This document shows positions 24,030 through 38,600 of a stretch of 64,000 nt of DNA, piece after piece; the first letter of the stretch is position 1, and every line of letters starts with the position of its first letter. Below the pieces are notes generated by a model, which had not been told where the DNA came from, did not search any database, and saw only the letters and a list, made by a program, of their open reading frames with translations. The stretch is taken from positions 16,885,662 through 16,949,661 of the forward strand of contig OW028581.1 of the NCBI GenBank assembly GCA_932294295.1, in the 5' to 3' direction. The translations under genes were made by a program, and so were the position numbers. Origin of the DNA: Alitta virens. Its lineage: Eukaryota > Annelida > Polychaeta > Phyllodocida > Nereididae.

Positions 24030-27000
24030 ATGAAGAAGTTTTTTGCTTGTCTTCTGTCACTGATTTTAGTTCATGCTGGTGAGTGTCAAATTTTATTTTG
24101 AATAAATAAAAAAATAATTCAATTAATACTTATACTTCACTTAGACTGTTTTCAAAAAATGTTAGTTAACTCCCTCCTGAGTGCAGACTGAACTTGTTTT
24201 GCGTAATATATGCATTAAAACTAAACAAACAATCAAAAAAATTTGTAAATATGCCTAATGGAGTATAAGTTAGTTATATCCCTCATAGTCGGGAGTTAAC
24301 AACTTATAACAGCACAGTGGTTAATAAGGCTCCTGTCAACTCTTCAAGGATCTGATAATTGCTGAACCGGAAGCACTCATTAATGCTGCTTCCGGGTCAA
24401 ATGTTAAGACTATGAAGCTACTAACCAGTACAACAGAGACATGTAATGCACATGTGCATTAGACAAATAAAACTATTCCTGACTGTGATAAGCTAATTCT
24501 AAGATTAGGTACTTCCAATCTGGTAGATGGCAAATACCACAGTCTCTATGGAAACGGCGGAATACATAATCATGATTCATAAGTAAAACATGAAGCATGT
24601 GGGGGACCTTAGGGTTAAAGTTCAATTGTTCAATTGACACCCACTAACTTCAGCATTCTATTTCTCTTGAAAACTCACACACAAAGCATTCTTTGCCTCT
24701 CAAGAATGACACAGCAAATTCCCATGTTGGAAATTAGTTTGTTTCTACAAAATGTTAGTTGATGCAAAAAATTACATTAACTTAAATCATTGTTTGTGAG
24801 AATGGTATTAGCAATATATTCTTTAAGTTTCTGATCGATATTTTCTAGTCAAACGTAATGGTAAAAACATGTCATGCCAATATCAATCCTAACAACAAAT
24901 CATTTAGAAAGTAGTGACAGTTGTCATCGATCACCTCAGATCCCAACCCATACCACTCTTGCCCTGACCATCTCTGTGACCTCAGAAACACTCCTGAAAA
25001 CACTCCTAAAGAAACACTCCTATAGAAACACTCCCAATTATACAAAGATGTCAATAAATAGAAAGATAAGAATACACAAAATACAGTTACCCAAAATTTG
25101 CCACCCATTTATGCCATCAGCTGATGGGAATGGTTTGATAAGTGACCGCTTTCTGTTGATTTAGAACAGTTTATGAGACATTTCAAGAAAGTTCGTGGTC
25201 CAGTTCTGCAGGAGGTTATCGATCAACTTACCTGGACTGGTTACACAAGGAATTTTAAATTGTGCTTAAATAATATTATGACCGAAGGTGAAAATATGAT
25301 ATATGTCCTATGAGAAAATTTGTAACAAAAGCTAAAAATTCTCACCGTGGGTGTACATGGTGCATCTAAATTTAACAAAAGCACAGCGCATGTATAGAAA
25401 TAAATTCCCTGAGTGTTTTGAAAAGGCACAATTAAGACTGCGAGTATACAGTAGTAATTATAGGGATGAGCAAAGCATCTGCTATTCCAAAGCTTATCCC
25501 TGACAGATGAGAACAAGCTTTTTCATTATTTTACCTAAGAAACATTATTGGAACTTGTTTGACAATAGTGGATTTTCACGAAAGGTTCCCTGTATTTCCA
25601 CCAGGTGGCTACGACAGAATACTTCAGTTCTTTTGGCTGAAAATGTTCCCGCCCTTGATTGTGATTGGCTGAAGCAAAGTGCATCCTAGCAGCAGTATTT
25701 TTAGTGCATTTTATTGTATATTTGACATCTTATCATTTAGTTGATTTCTGTTATTTCCCAGAGAAAGTTATATTGATGGAATCAGTTAGTTATGATCTAC
25801 TATGTCTGAAAAGCAATATGAGTAATAAGAGGAGAGGAAAGACTTGTGTCTTGCTGAATTCAGGGCTGCTCAGTGAAAAGACTCTGTTGCAAAGAATATA
25901 TGTACAAAGACACAGATTTGATACTTCGTAATTTACATAAGCCATTGGCAAAGGATTGTGGGATAATCCCGGTCTGTAAATAGCATTCCTTGTGATAGTG
26001 ATGTCATAATCAGCCAATCGCCAGTGATGTCATTGAGATGATACTTCTTCGGGATGGATATATTGTCAAAAGCTTACCCAAAACAGGCTGTCATTGGTGC
26101 AATTTTCGCCCACGTTGATTTGGACCAAATTACAGTGATAAAAACATGGCATATTTCACATATCAGTACAGCCGCCCTAAAGAAATTAAATGGAAAATCA
26201 TCCTGTCGTCCCACCTTTTGTAAACACAGTATAACCCAAAGTTTATTGCATTTTGATAATCTAGATGGACTAGACCCGTTAAAAACAGTCTTGGTGATAA
26301 ACTTGCAGAGTGCAAGCTGCAGGTCTGCAAGTGTTTTTATATTACTAGCAATTAACCCAGATAATTTGATAAACCCAAATATTGATTGTGTAGTAAAAAA
26401 TAAATAAACACAAATTATTATAAATGAAAACGAAGCATATCTTCGACATTTTTCTGCGTCTTGTAATCCTTTATATTCTGGAATTAAAAATCACAACCTG
26501 AAAAGTATGGGTTTTAGGTTTCTTCTGAACATTAAAATCTCTCATAACTAAAAACAAACTTCGCAAATATGAATTTATAGGAAGACAATATAATATCCCA
26601 AAAATTCAAATAAACAAATATACATAATCGTGTTGCTATTTTTGTCAATTTGCATTGTGAGTATCCTCCATAATTAAATAGTTTCAAGTATCCCACGCCA
26701 CATTAATTATATCATACTGATCATGAACTTTGTATCTTCATAGTCCCCACCCAAATCTAGGAAACAACTTAGGTGTGGCATTCGCATCTAAATTGAGTAC
26801 TTAGTGGTACTCAATACAATTTAGTACCTAAACAATATATCCATCCCGAAGGAGTATCATCTCAATGACATCACTGGCGATTGGCTGATTATGAAATCAC
26901 TATCACTTAAAGTTGACGCTTATCTGTGAAGGACCATCTGTTTGTTTAACTATGCCTTGCATGATAACCTTCCCAATGATAAGTTGGCAGAGATTGCTAC

Positions 27001-28415
27001 GTAAATCCTGAAAAAGGTCATAATTAGTGGCTCAAATGCTCTTCAAATTGGGTGGAGTGAGATTGTTGAAGGAGCTACAAAATCCTGTCATCAAGTCTGA
27101 TTTAGTGTTTTGATAATGCGTTGCAGTCATAAATTGGGGAAAGCTTTCCTAAAAAGTTGTTAATCACACATTTATGAGAGACACACCCAGCTGGCATAAC
27201 AAGGCATGGAGAGACAGGACAGAGCCAGAGAATAAAACTGTTCACAATTATCATTAACTTCTCAGACATTACTATATTAACTTTGAACATTTTGTCTCTA
27301 AATAGCAGAACCCCACTCATTTATTAACTTATACGGTTGTAAGTTTTATTGAACCAGTTAATTTTCATTGTGTAATGAATACTGACTACCTCCCCTGCCT
27401 GCTCGGGTCTTCGGAATTCCTCTTTGGCTCAATCGTAGATGGTGGATAATTCGTTAAGGGTTGTTCCATTTAAAATAGCAGGGGGGGGGAGGGCTGGACC
27501 TGAACATCTGGTTTTTGACAGACCACACCACCCCCGCTTTTTCTACATTAAGATATTAAGAAAATAATGGTCAACCACCCCCCCCCCCCCTCTCCGCCGA
27601 TATCAGTTTTCCCCAGACCCCCCCCCCCCTCCCGACATCTGAAAAATCTTCAGGTCGCCCCCCCCCCCGCCTCTTTTTTTAAATGGAACAGCCCCAATTT
27701 GTGAATTAGGGTATGTGGTTTGAGTCCTGCTCTTGAAGTGAGGTTGTTGACTCGGATGGTTAAAATCTCAAGTAGTCATTGGGGTTATAAGTAATCAGTT
27801 CTCACCCTGAAAACATGCTGTGTCAGCCGGATGTTGGGACGATGTTGGCCTGATGTTGGTCAGACGTTGCCCACATAGGGCTGATGTCAATATAGCACTT
27901 GGCCAGAAATTAAGCATAATATATCTCCCTGGCTCGACTCTATTTGACATTGATTAAGCTCAGCTGGAACTGACTTAGTTCGTCATTATTGTTTCAAATT
28001 ATTAGCCAAGGGTTCCAAATATTCTGGACTAAAATCTTAACAAAAATATAGATATTGGTGTAGACTAACATTAATCTGGACGACCTTTGTCGATGTTCAA
28101 AAAAGGTCTGAATGTTTTAGAAAAGGATTGAATAATACATCCCTGTCATCTGAACTTATTTCATTTCTTCATATTTCAGGTCTCAGTACCTCAATTGAAT
28201 CTGACGATGAGGTGAGGAATGACTTAGAGGAAGTGAAAGGCGACATCGAAGAGGAAGAACTGATCATTTCTGAAGTGGTTGAAGTTGAGGAAATCTCATT
28301 AGAACCTACAGATCCCCCAGACGTCACCACCCCAGAGAGTGGAGCGCCCTCTTTGGGTTTGGGGTCCCTAACCTTCCTTTTACCTCTTATTATCACCCTC
28401 TTCAGACATCTGTAA
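24030..28415 (+). CDS. Small acidic secreted, probably GPI-anchored protein (two exons)
   Basis: Exon 1 (24030-24078) starts at an ATG just after an acceptor-like TTTCCAG and encodes a signal peptide ('MKKFFACLLSLILVHAG'); it ends at G|GTGAGT in phase 1. Exon 2 (28180-28415) follows ATATTTCAG in matching phase and runs to TAA. The product is 94 residues: signal peptide, a strongly acidic middle rich in Glu/Asp, a Pro/Thr stretch 'PTDPPDVTTPESGAPS', and a hydrophobic end 'SLTFLLPLIITLF'. A small-residue site before a hydrophobic C-terminus is the pattern of a GPI-anchor signal. The ATTTCAG upstream of exon 1 suggests an untranslated 5' exon. I do not recognise a family. Further exons inside the 4.1-kb intron cannot be excluded. 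Confidence 0.55.
25992..26906. mobile_element. Inverted-repeat element with 75-bp, 97% identical arms
   Basis: 25992-26066 and 26832-26906 are inverted copies differing at 2 of 75 positions (arm starts GTGATAGTGATGTCATAATC and ends GGGATGGATATATTGT). The 765-bp interior has an open frame of 117 codons (26054-26407) that starts in the left arm; it matches nothing I recognise. The element lies in the intron of the small secreted protein gene. Confidence 0.75.
27458..27695. mobile_element. MITE with GGGnTGTTCCATTTAAAA ends
   Basis: The left end GGGTTGTTCCATTTAAAA matches the right end, read inward on the minus strand, as GGGGCTGTTCCATTTAAAA. The interior has several G or C homopolymer runs. Non-coding. 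Confidence 0.7.
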
Positions 28416-31400
28416 TCCGCACCTTCTTACAACATGAACCTCAAAAGTAAAATACGTACAATTTCTACTGTATCCACAGAATCAACCTGCAGGCAAAATA
28501 TTCATTATTCCAAATGCAACGAGTGTGATCGAACTCTTCCAACAAATTTTAAAAGAGTGCGGAAGAAATGAAGCCATACGTCATACCTCAAGAAGAAAGT
28601 TCAAGATCGATGCAGACTGAAGTAATATCTTTTAAAAAACATTTGGATGATTTCTACATTCGTTTATGATAGGATGAAATAGAGATACAGTCAAAAGGTT
28701 AAAAAGAGGATTTTTACAGTGCTCGATTATAAAACATGGATCTACTTTCAGAGTCAAGAGTCCCTATGTTCCACATACTAAATATAAATTCATAGTATAT
28801 TCTACATTAAAAAAAAAAGAGAAAGAAAATGACTGAAACTACCACAGTACATCAATTTTGAGTGTTGACAATATATGACTTATACTACTCATGTTGTAAT
28901 TTCCAAGTCATTGCAATGCAATGTAATATTCCTACTCAGTTGGCAAATGTAGTTAAAATGATATTTATATTTAAAAACGACTGATTGGGCTGGTCCCTAT
29001 CTTTTGCAAATACTGTTAATGTCTTTAAGTTAGGAATTAGTTGTTAGAAGCTGTAAATATATGGGGATAGAGGCTATTTATTTGTACATAATTTTATAAG
29101 ATAAAAACCCTGTACCTTGTGTTTTGACTTTTTCAGTTTAATTAGTTGGAGTTCGAGTCTAACCTCCATGACCTGATATTATTTTTGCATGTTTGTACTC
29201 ATAGATCTTGCAGTGTTTTTGCACATTTCTTATTTAACAGCAATATAAAACAGAATGAGGATATTTCTAGAGATGAAAAGATGAGTGATTTATATCTCAT
29301 CAGTTGGGCATTAGGTTATTTCTGTAGTGATCAAATTGTCTCGGATGTAAACATTTTTTGTGTTTGGTGAAAAATATAGTTCTATGGTTTTTTCTTTGTC
29401 AACAAATATTTTTGTGTAATTAATCCTAATCGCAAACAATCGCAAATTGTGAAATGAGTAAAATTTATTTAAAACACACATATTGTGATGCTAGTAAAAT
29501 TTGTTTCACCAAAAGTTCCAGTTGTTATGTTGTGAATTGTTTCAATTTTTGTACTCGCGCGTTTCTAAAAATCGTTGTCTTGGAAGTTGAAGTCGACAGT
29601 CTTTTAGCCGATATATCAAGAAATTTGAATCAAAGATAGGCCTAAGGAGTTTTGGGAAAGCAATCGTTATCAAATCACGTGGCATTCTAGATGAATTTTT
29701 TGCCTTTTCTGGAATGTTTGCCATCAAGGCTTATCACACGTAAGATGGTGCCATATCGCAACTCTGACCAGAGTTCGGAAATGGTAACATTTCCAAGACT
29801 TAAAAATGAAAAAAAGTACTTATTGTTATGCTCTGTAAGTGTCCAATGTACAATTGTTCATGTAGGTAGTCTGGCATAAGTGTAGCGCAATACTTTATAT
29901 ATCTGGATTCAAGACCTATGACACTATGTAACTTCAACTGATTAGTCCGGGCAATCTACGTAAAATACAAAGCTGACCCAGGACAAATTGCAACAGAAAG
30001 AAACAATTTGATAGGTCAAGATGTACTGAATGACATATCAAAAGTTTACCAAAATATATTGAGTGGAACAGTTTCAAATCAGCATTTGAATATCAGTACC
30101 GATTTTGACGAATGTTTGACATCGCCATAGCTATTAGCAGGAATGCCTTCGCTAATGTTGCACAGAAGTAATCCATAGAAGGAAAGGTTACAATTAATAT
30201 AAGAAAGAATTAAATTAGCACAAATACGAGTTTTGGTTTAAAAATGCTGTATTTTATGACACAAAACAAAATGTATATAAACTGACCTCAAACTGATTAA
30301 AGTAATTGACATCATTGAAGCTGAATTTTTTATTTATTTTTTTATAAACATTAAAACCTAATAAATTCACAATAACAATAAACCTTGGTCACAGGTCCTC
30401 TTTACAATAAATTATATCGGTTGTATTGGTAGAACAAGGAAAACTCAATAAGTAAATTTATGATATTCATATATTTGTTGAAGAGAGTGTACCAGGGTTG
30501 TATAACATGTTTCTGACTAATGCCTAGCTTACAATAAATCAGTAGGTACTTACACTATATAAGAAGATCTGTGTCATCTCCAATTATTCTCTTGGTTAGC
30601 TGCAGGTGCTATGAATGTTTGTACAACAAGTAGAACAACATCTTTATTAGTTTGGTGCACTTCACAGCCTCTTTTTCAGCCTGTGGGACAGCATAGCAAT
30701 GAACCTCTGCCTGTTCTTTTGGTTGCAGAGAACCCCCCCCCCCCCCCTCCGCCTTCTATGTGCACTGTCATTGGTACTGTGTGCATCATTAAATATAGTT
30801 CAATAAAAGACAAGTGATGCAATTGTTTCTTGAAAATGAAGCAAGAAGTCTTATTGATTCCATTACGAATTTTTCAGTTGGTGCGTTAAAAGTACAATAA
30901 GTAATTGCTTTTTTTTTTCTAATTCAACAAACATAATTTCATATCAAAGTTATGCTTATGTACTACAGAACAGAATATAGCCCAACATCGCTTACTTGGC
31001 CCTTAAAACGTGGGTGTAGATACCTCTTTTGTTGCGCTACGTGTAATAATAACAAAGTTATGGCCAGAAATTGGTTTGTAACCCATGGCGGACAAAGATG
31101 GTCATTGTAGCCATCATAAAAAAACTACTGGTGGTATCACAGCCATTTTTTTGCTTTGGATTTTTCCCTCCCCTGTGCCGAATCCTATGTGTTTATCAAG
31201 ATAATAAAGATAGGATCCTGGTGATAATTTGAACATATATGCAGGACTATTTGGTTTACTGATAGCTTAAATAAATACAAGAAAAAAAAATCTTTATACA
31301 AATATGAAGTTTAGTATTAATGAACTTTTTGTATGTTCTTTCTACACCTTTGTAGATTATGAAAATTTAGTTTTAGAAACTGTTGCAATTTGTCCTCGGT

Positions 31401-32362
31401 ATATCTACACATTACCTGGACTAGATATGAACTTTAACAATGCCAGATTTATAACAAACAGATACTCAGTTCTTGACAAACATTAGGTCAATGATTTATA
31501 GGAGATTGGGATCTTTAATGTAAATACATTTTATAACAGTTTGCTTGGAAAAAATTAAAAAAAAAATTAATGAATCTCTTTGAGAGATATGAAACACAAA
31601 TCTTAAGACTGCATATATTATGTATTTATTTTGTAAATAATGTCAAGTGAAGAAACTATATTTTGTCCAAATTTCTACTATCCTGACGATTACAAAATCA
31701 TGATAATTCACACAAGAAAGCTCTAAAGTGCCCACAGTTGAAGCTAATTTTGGATAAAGTCCCTTGTTACCACTTTCAAAGTTCATAAATTTAAGTTTTA
31801 GTTATAATTGAACATGGTAACCATAGAATTTTACTGCAGCAGAACAAGCTAAACAACATCCTTTTATATTTTCAGGTGGTTTGACCACATGGCCTAGAAT
31901 CTATAGAGCTTACAGGCCATTACTATCCAGTCCAGGGATTTTTTTAAATGTATAATATGTTTACATGTCATTGATATCTACTATCAACTATTATCACACA
32001 AGTCTGGTACAGGTCTCTTTTTAAATAGTATTTGCATTCATTCCATTTCACACTGGAAAATTAAGTATTCCCATTATCTGCTGTTCACACACTGCCAGTA
32101 TCCTTCTTTTTTTAAAAGAATTTTCTTGTTATGCCTATCAATGACAAAAAGCAGTATCCATGGTAACAATGACGTAAGAGTTGCCTTAGTAAATAAAAAA
32201 GTCTTACTGAAGTTTCCACTTGTTTGGCTAGAGGCATTCATACCTTTTAGAATAAAAATTGACCTAACTATATCCACATGGCATCCTTGAGTGGCGTTAA
32301 AAAATCACAAAAATTTCATGGTTTGTGATAGTGTAAATTTATTGCTAAATACATTAAATGTG
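28416..32362. other. Intergenic stretch without a supported gene
   Basis: AT-rich sequence between the small secreted protein gene and the last exon of the first transporter gene. Open frames are short and lack recognisable motifs or splice-compatible structure. Near 32010 it has an inverted copy of the dispersed motif seen at 3246 and 9713 (GAGACCTGTACCAGACTTG). Confidence 0.5.
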
Positions 32363-35300
32363 TCAGGATCCTTGAAGAAAATATACGACCAGTATGATGA
32401 AAAATGCCATGGTGGGAAATGACCCTGAGACAAAGAAAGCAATGTTTATGTTGCCAGTCACTTCATAGATCAGTGCTGTAAAAGACAAAACAAAAGCACT
32501 ACATTAAAATCATATACGACTTAGAAATAAATAAATTCTCATGGGAAAACTCTGTAAATTCTCATGCTTTTGAGGGTGAAACAATTATCCAGCTTGTCTT
32601 ATTACTATGCAGTTCAATTTCAATTCCAAGTCAAGATAAATAAAAGAACACAATAGGTGGACAATGAGGGAAATGTTTGAGGACATAATTATGGACAACT
32701 AAATATGAGAAATACAAATTCGCTGATGAAACTCTAGGTTATTCCATGGTGACTTTAGAAAGATCAAACTTGTTCAAAACATCATCATCACCATGTAAAA
32801 GTGAACATCATAACACTCACCATGTGACTACAAACATAAAGCTCACCATGTAAAGTCAAACAAAAATAAAAACTCACCATATAAAGACAAACATTATAAA
32901 ACTCACCACATAAAGACAAACATTATAAAACTCACCATATCAAGACAAAAAATTTAAAACTCACCATATAAAGAAAAACATTACTACAGACAGGCCGATA
33001 TGATATCACGATAAGCTAGTTATTTGCCCTCAGGGGGCCTGATATCATATCGAGCTGTGGTCCACCGATCCCTGTCCCTCTCATTCCGCCCCGGGCGATG
33101 TTAATCATTATGCTAATTAGTACAGAACGGTTCTTTGATACATTGCCCTCAGGCGTTTAGGCTAAACACTGCACTGTACTTAATGACATAAAAATGTAAA
33201 TAGATGTAAATAGCTTAGGGGCACGCTTCTGTGAGCTCTCCATTTTGTACTGGTCCTAGTATAGAGGTCTTAGTATAGAGGTGGTTCATGGTTCATTGCT
33301 GGAGTATAACCCTTAGCACATATATTATATTATTCATTCGAACTCTACACAATGGGGAGCGAGGACGTCGGAGAGAAGTTCATGAAGTTCATGGGTGGTT
33401 CACCTTTGGAGGATTCAGAAGAGAAATATGAAACCTCTGATGTCGATTCCGGGGCACAGTCTTCTACAGGGAAAATAGACATTCACTCAATAGGGAGTAA
33501 TAGTAACTGGCTAATTTTTGGTAGGCTTCTTCCCAAGAATGAAGTTATTTTCATTTGTCAGGTAGTCATTCTATATATTGTCATCATCACTTGTATTGTC
33601 AACCTCTCGATGCGCAATGGTGATAGCAATTTATGGACTGCACTCTTGTCTTCATCCCTTGGAATAATGCTCCCCCAGCCAACATTGTCAACTAGGAAAC
33701 AGTGACATTTTGACACCTGACAAATCGCCCAATGATTACACCCCTGGGCTAATCTTTGAGAGCCATCTCAAATGCTCAACGACAACTCTGCTTCACCTGG
33801 CACCACACCTGTGCTATGTCCTCTGGGTTAATGGAGCTGAATGCTCTCCATGGATTGGGTTAACTCAACCTCAGGACATGCTCATTTACACAAACCTTTG
33901 AACCAATGAATGTGATGCATAGTATATAAGGTGGCATGTTGGGTGTAAAGAGTATTCACTTCTTCTTCACAAATCAACATGACTAGCAGCCAGCTTAACT
34001 CCGAGACTCCACAAGGTGCCAGTGGTATGACTATATGCCTGTCTGAGAAAACAAGAGTCATCGCCCATGCCGCTCGTCAGTACAAGGCTGGATACATAAC
34101 AATATCCAGGTACAACGACGATACCAATAAGTGGCGGAACGTACACATCGCTAAGAAGTCCTTCGAGAAAATTAAAGAATCATCATGTGGGTTACTCGAT
34201 GCTCTCACGAATCGCAAGACAATGCAACTACGGCTGACTAAGAAACAGTTTCTGATGATTACGAAGTTCCAAAAGTATAACAAGGAGGAGTTGTACTTTT
34301 TATCTATACTACATCCTAAAACCGAGCAGGACAACCTCACCGATGCCACTGAATACACCCATAGTAAAACCATCAATTTACGTCTGGAAGAATTCGAAAA
34401 ACTTCACGTCTCTTACGATCAACTTTACCTCGTTATTACAACACCTCAGGCTGAGGACAGTAAGCAGGGTCACCTGGAAGAATATCCAACGGTCAAGTGC
34501 TTCCGCTGGTTCATTGAAAAAAGAGGTTTTAGGTCACACACAGTGTTCCTCACTCGAGAACAGTGCGAGGCTAATGTTCAGAGCTTCATTCAGTCAGACA
34601 ATGATGATGAGCCCATGGAGCCATCCACTTATGTCATCGAACCTGAACAAATATTACGGCCGTCAAAGCTCGAAATCACTCAGAGAGTATTCCACTGTCT
34701 CCTTCTCGAACAGATCGGCTATGATATGACTGACATGATCATGATGTCACCTCCAGCAGAAGTTGTCAGGAGTACAATAGAAGAGAAAGTTACCAAGGAC
34801 CATGTTCTGAAGATTGTCGACGAAGTCGCCTCAATGCTCAACCACAAGAGACTGTATTTCCTGAGCGAAATTTATGATATTTTCACATATGTTGGGGGTA
34901 TAGGCAAAATAGAGGCTGACATTGTAAAGGCAGTCAATCCACCTTTTCTGAAGACCGAGAGATTGATCGATTTTTGTTTTGGTCTGGTTATGAAAAAAGA
35001 CCCCAACACCGCTGTGCCTCAAGTATGTGTCCAGAATCTTGTGCATAGTAGGGCAAACGATATGTAATTTTGCGAGTCTTATAATAAAAAATTTTCAAAA
35101 GTGAACACTTCATTTTCACTCGTTTCTTTCTTTTCATTAGGGTGGCCTGTGACTTTCATGTTCATGAAAAGGCTGACATACGTAATAAATTATGCTACTC
35201 TATTTAAATGAATATTGCATTAGTTGTCAAGAAAGCTTTGTGAAATTCACTAAATGAGAAAAAGTCAGCAGATTTAAGTTAAAAAAAGACTTGGTAGTCT

Positions 35301-35624
35301 ATCTTTTTTAATTGAATATGCCTCAAGGCTGTTAAGTGTAATTTCACAGTTTCACACATCATACATCAAACAACTTCTTGCATATTTCGCAGTTTCACAC
35401 ATCATACATCAAACAATTTCATACATATTTCACAGTTTCACACAGCATACACCAAACTATGGAGTGGTGTGAAATGTTAAGTGTAGTCATAAACAAATTT
35501 CAGTTCACGCATCATCAATTTCTTACATATTTCACGGTTTCGTGCATCGTGCATCAAACACATATTTCACACATCATACATCATATATCACACGTCAAAC
35601 GGTGAGCGGCTGGTAACAAATGTA

Positions 35625-35669
<45 letters not shown>

Positions 35670-38600
35670 AATGGTATTATATTCAATTTACAACAAACAA
35701 TATGACAATGTATAATAATAATTTAAAAAAAACATTTAATTGCAATATAAATTCAAACCCCTCCAACACTGCTCTACTTTACTCAACTCTACTCTACTCT
35801 ACTCAACTAAAAACCGTAAGGTTCAGTGTCATATGTACCGGGTAGGAGTCGTCGCTTGGAGTATGTAACACGGAATTTTTTAAGTTCTTCCTTGCTAAAC
35901 AACTTAAACTTGTACTTATCACGCCTGATCTTGCTATAGGCTACTTCCACATGGGGCTGCTCATCAGGGGGCAGAGGGTTGTTGTCAGGGTCAGCCCAGA
36001 AAAGCACTAGTCTACAAATGCTATCGAAGTTTAAGAGTTTCGACACCTCGTGATTCAGTGTGAAACCCTTGAGCTTTGTTGTTCGCTCCTCATCGTCATT
36101 TGTAATAAACGCATATGACTTAGGGCCACTGCTAACAAACCGCGAGATGTGCTGACCCTTCTTCAATTCATTTGTCCACTGCCCCAAATGGTCCCCCATG
36201 TCAGGAGTGTACTCATCTAATTCCGTGTCATCATACTCGTAAATAACCGAATCGGTGTCAAAATACAGTACCCTCCTACCCAGTTTATTGAGTACATTGA
36301 ACAATCTACTACGTGCATTGGCGGTCGTGAACGCTGCAATGAATACATTCACGTGTCCCATTTCTGGTAGGAAACCCTCCGAGTGCGAGTACTCTAACAT
36401 GCAACGTTTCTCATCAAGAATATGCATGCCCTTCAGAGAAATAGCGGGGTTTGTGAGCAATTTAAAAATGTCAATGCCCTGCTCGACTAGTTGGTGAGTA
36501 CGATGGTTATTGTTCTCGCCGAATTTCCCCCAGAAGCTGTTAAGGAGTAGCTTGTTTGTTGCCCTTTTCCCCTGATTTAGTGAAATACTACCAGGGTCCA
36601 GGCAAATACCTTCCACTGCCTTATACTGAGCGATGTAATCGCTCTTTTCGGAGTCAGACATGTCAGCCGAAGGCCACCCTGACGCCTCCTGCTTGCCCTT
36701 CAAAAACATATTGACATAGTCCGAAAACAGACCAGGAGTCTCCTGAGTCTTGTCAAATGTTGCCCTTTCTTTGAAATGATAAATTTCAAACAGCTTTATG
36801 ATTGTGTAGCCGACACTGAGGGCGTCCTGAAGGTCAATAGTGGTCCATGTACCGGTCAGGTCTCTCTTCTCGTCTGAGCAATTGCATGCTTCTTTTGACT
36901 GGGTAGTAGCACATGTGAGGCAGAGGGGGAAAAACAGCTTACCATTTAACCTAACGGGGAGGCACGGGTGATACAGTCCACGAGGTGGTCTCACCCGAGC
37001 CTGAATGATGCCGAAAAATGCACTGATGTCTGTGCCCTGTGGTTCCACAATGACCTCAGGAATACCCACAGGGAAAACGTCATTTTTTAACACCATAGGG
37101 TACAATGAGCAGATATCTGTGTACCCTATTTTCCTCCCTTCCTTGGCTTCATGGTATAGTTTGACAGCATTTACCCGACCACCATAGAAAGAGGAACGGG
37201 GGTCCAGTCGAGGTAAAAGTTCACAGGCGCTTTCTATTTCGTGGAGCATCTGGTTACTTTTCAGCATCAGTCGATACTCGCACTCCCACACAGTGTGAAC
37301 CTCGAAATTGAGTACCAGCCTGAGATAGGCTAACCTGTCCATAGTGCGTATGTAGAGCGTCTTGAGACTTTCACCAGTGTGAGGGTGTCGGATGTTAGTC
37401 GAAACCTTCTCACCACCAAAGCACCACTTACAGCCATGAAAAACACAACCGTAAAATTCCCATGCAGTCTCCTTGCCAGTGGTCACATCAAGGTGATAGC
37501 CATCTAGCTTCAGCCACCCGTCACCGCTCTGGTTTCGCACCCGGTGCTCTCCACCACTACGGGCGTGCTGAATAGGTACGCCTCGTCTCCGCGACTCATA
37601 TTCCAGCCAAACAATGGACGATCTACTGTGCGCGTCTATTCCAGCGAACCCGCATGAAGGCATTCGGGCAAAGGGGGTTGACTCAAACTGCATGGAGCTC
37701 ACTTGAGCGCTGTCCCTTTCGATTATTTCTCCCCCTTCCCCTACAAGTTTCATGTTGTCATTTTGCAGGAGCCCCTTAACCACTCTACCATCGGCTAGAG
37801 TAACTGAATATGTTTCAGTTAGAAACATGTATCTGTATGTTGCCATGCAGACACTAGCCAGAGTGTTGTACTGCAGGGGGTCAATGCCTATGGTCTTTGT
37901 AACCCTTTCACCACCCTCGCAGACATCAACGACTTCTTCCCTCGAAGTAATACCCAGAAGCCAGCTCCTGAAAGCATTACAACTTTCCTGCAGGATATTC
38001 ACATCATCCTCACAATAGGCCAGTAATTCGTTTTTGAAATGAAACACCTTCCCCCTCTGAGAGACATACCATTTCATGAACTCAGCCCGAGCCTGGGGCT
38101 TCATGGCATTCACTCTGTAGCAATAGGGGTGTGGCATTGGCCCGACATAGTCCCAGTTTTCTTTCTGGTTGAAAAAAACTGGGAAAGTACCCTTCTTCAC
38201 ACCCTTCAACCCGAACACTTTGGGCATCTGACTCAGGGGGAACATGAGAAAGTTCAGGGAGTCAATCACTCTGAACTTACCTGTGTCAATCGCAACTATC
38301 TTGCTCCCCCTGTATATCACTTTGGGTAGTTTACACATGGTGCAGAAGATGTACTTTGCTATGAAGTATGCATCATACGCCTGGCCATTGTGAAAGATGA
38401 GCGTGTAACCTTCGAATTCCTTAGCAAAAAAAAATTCACAAAATTCAGTGGCTGTGGCATCACCAAAAAAGCGGGCCGATCTCATTCCGCATGCATCACT
38501 GGACATGCAGAGAGCTCTTTCAGGGTGCCCCCTAGCCGTAGCGCTAGAGGTGAGCTTTGAGCATTTCTCACATGCAGTACCGCAGTGGCTACAGTGCTTA

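Noticed and set aside
27790..27900. Direct repeats of GATGTTGG-type motifs as a CRISPR-like or regulatory array
   Set aside because: Irregular spacing and a eukaryotic context; it looks like a fragment of a common animal repeat.
33710..33901. 63-codon open frame between the first two Polinton genes
   Set aside because: No recognisable motif, and it overlaps the promoter region of the next gene.
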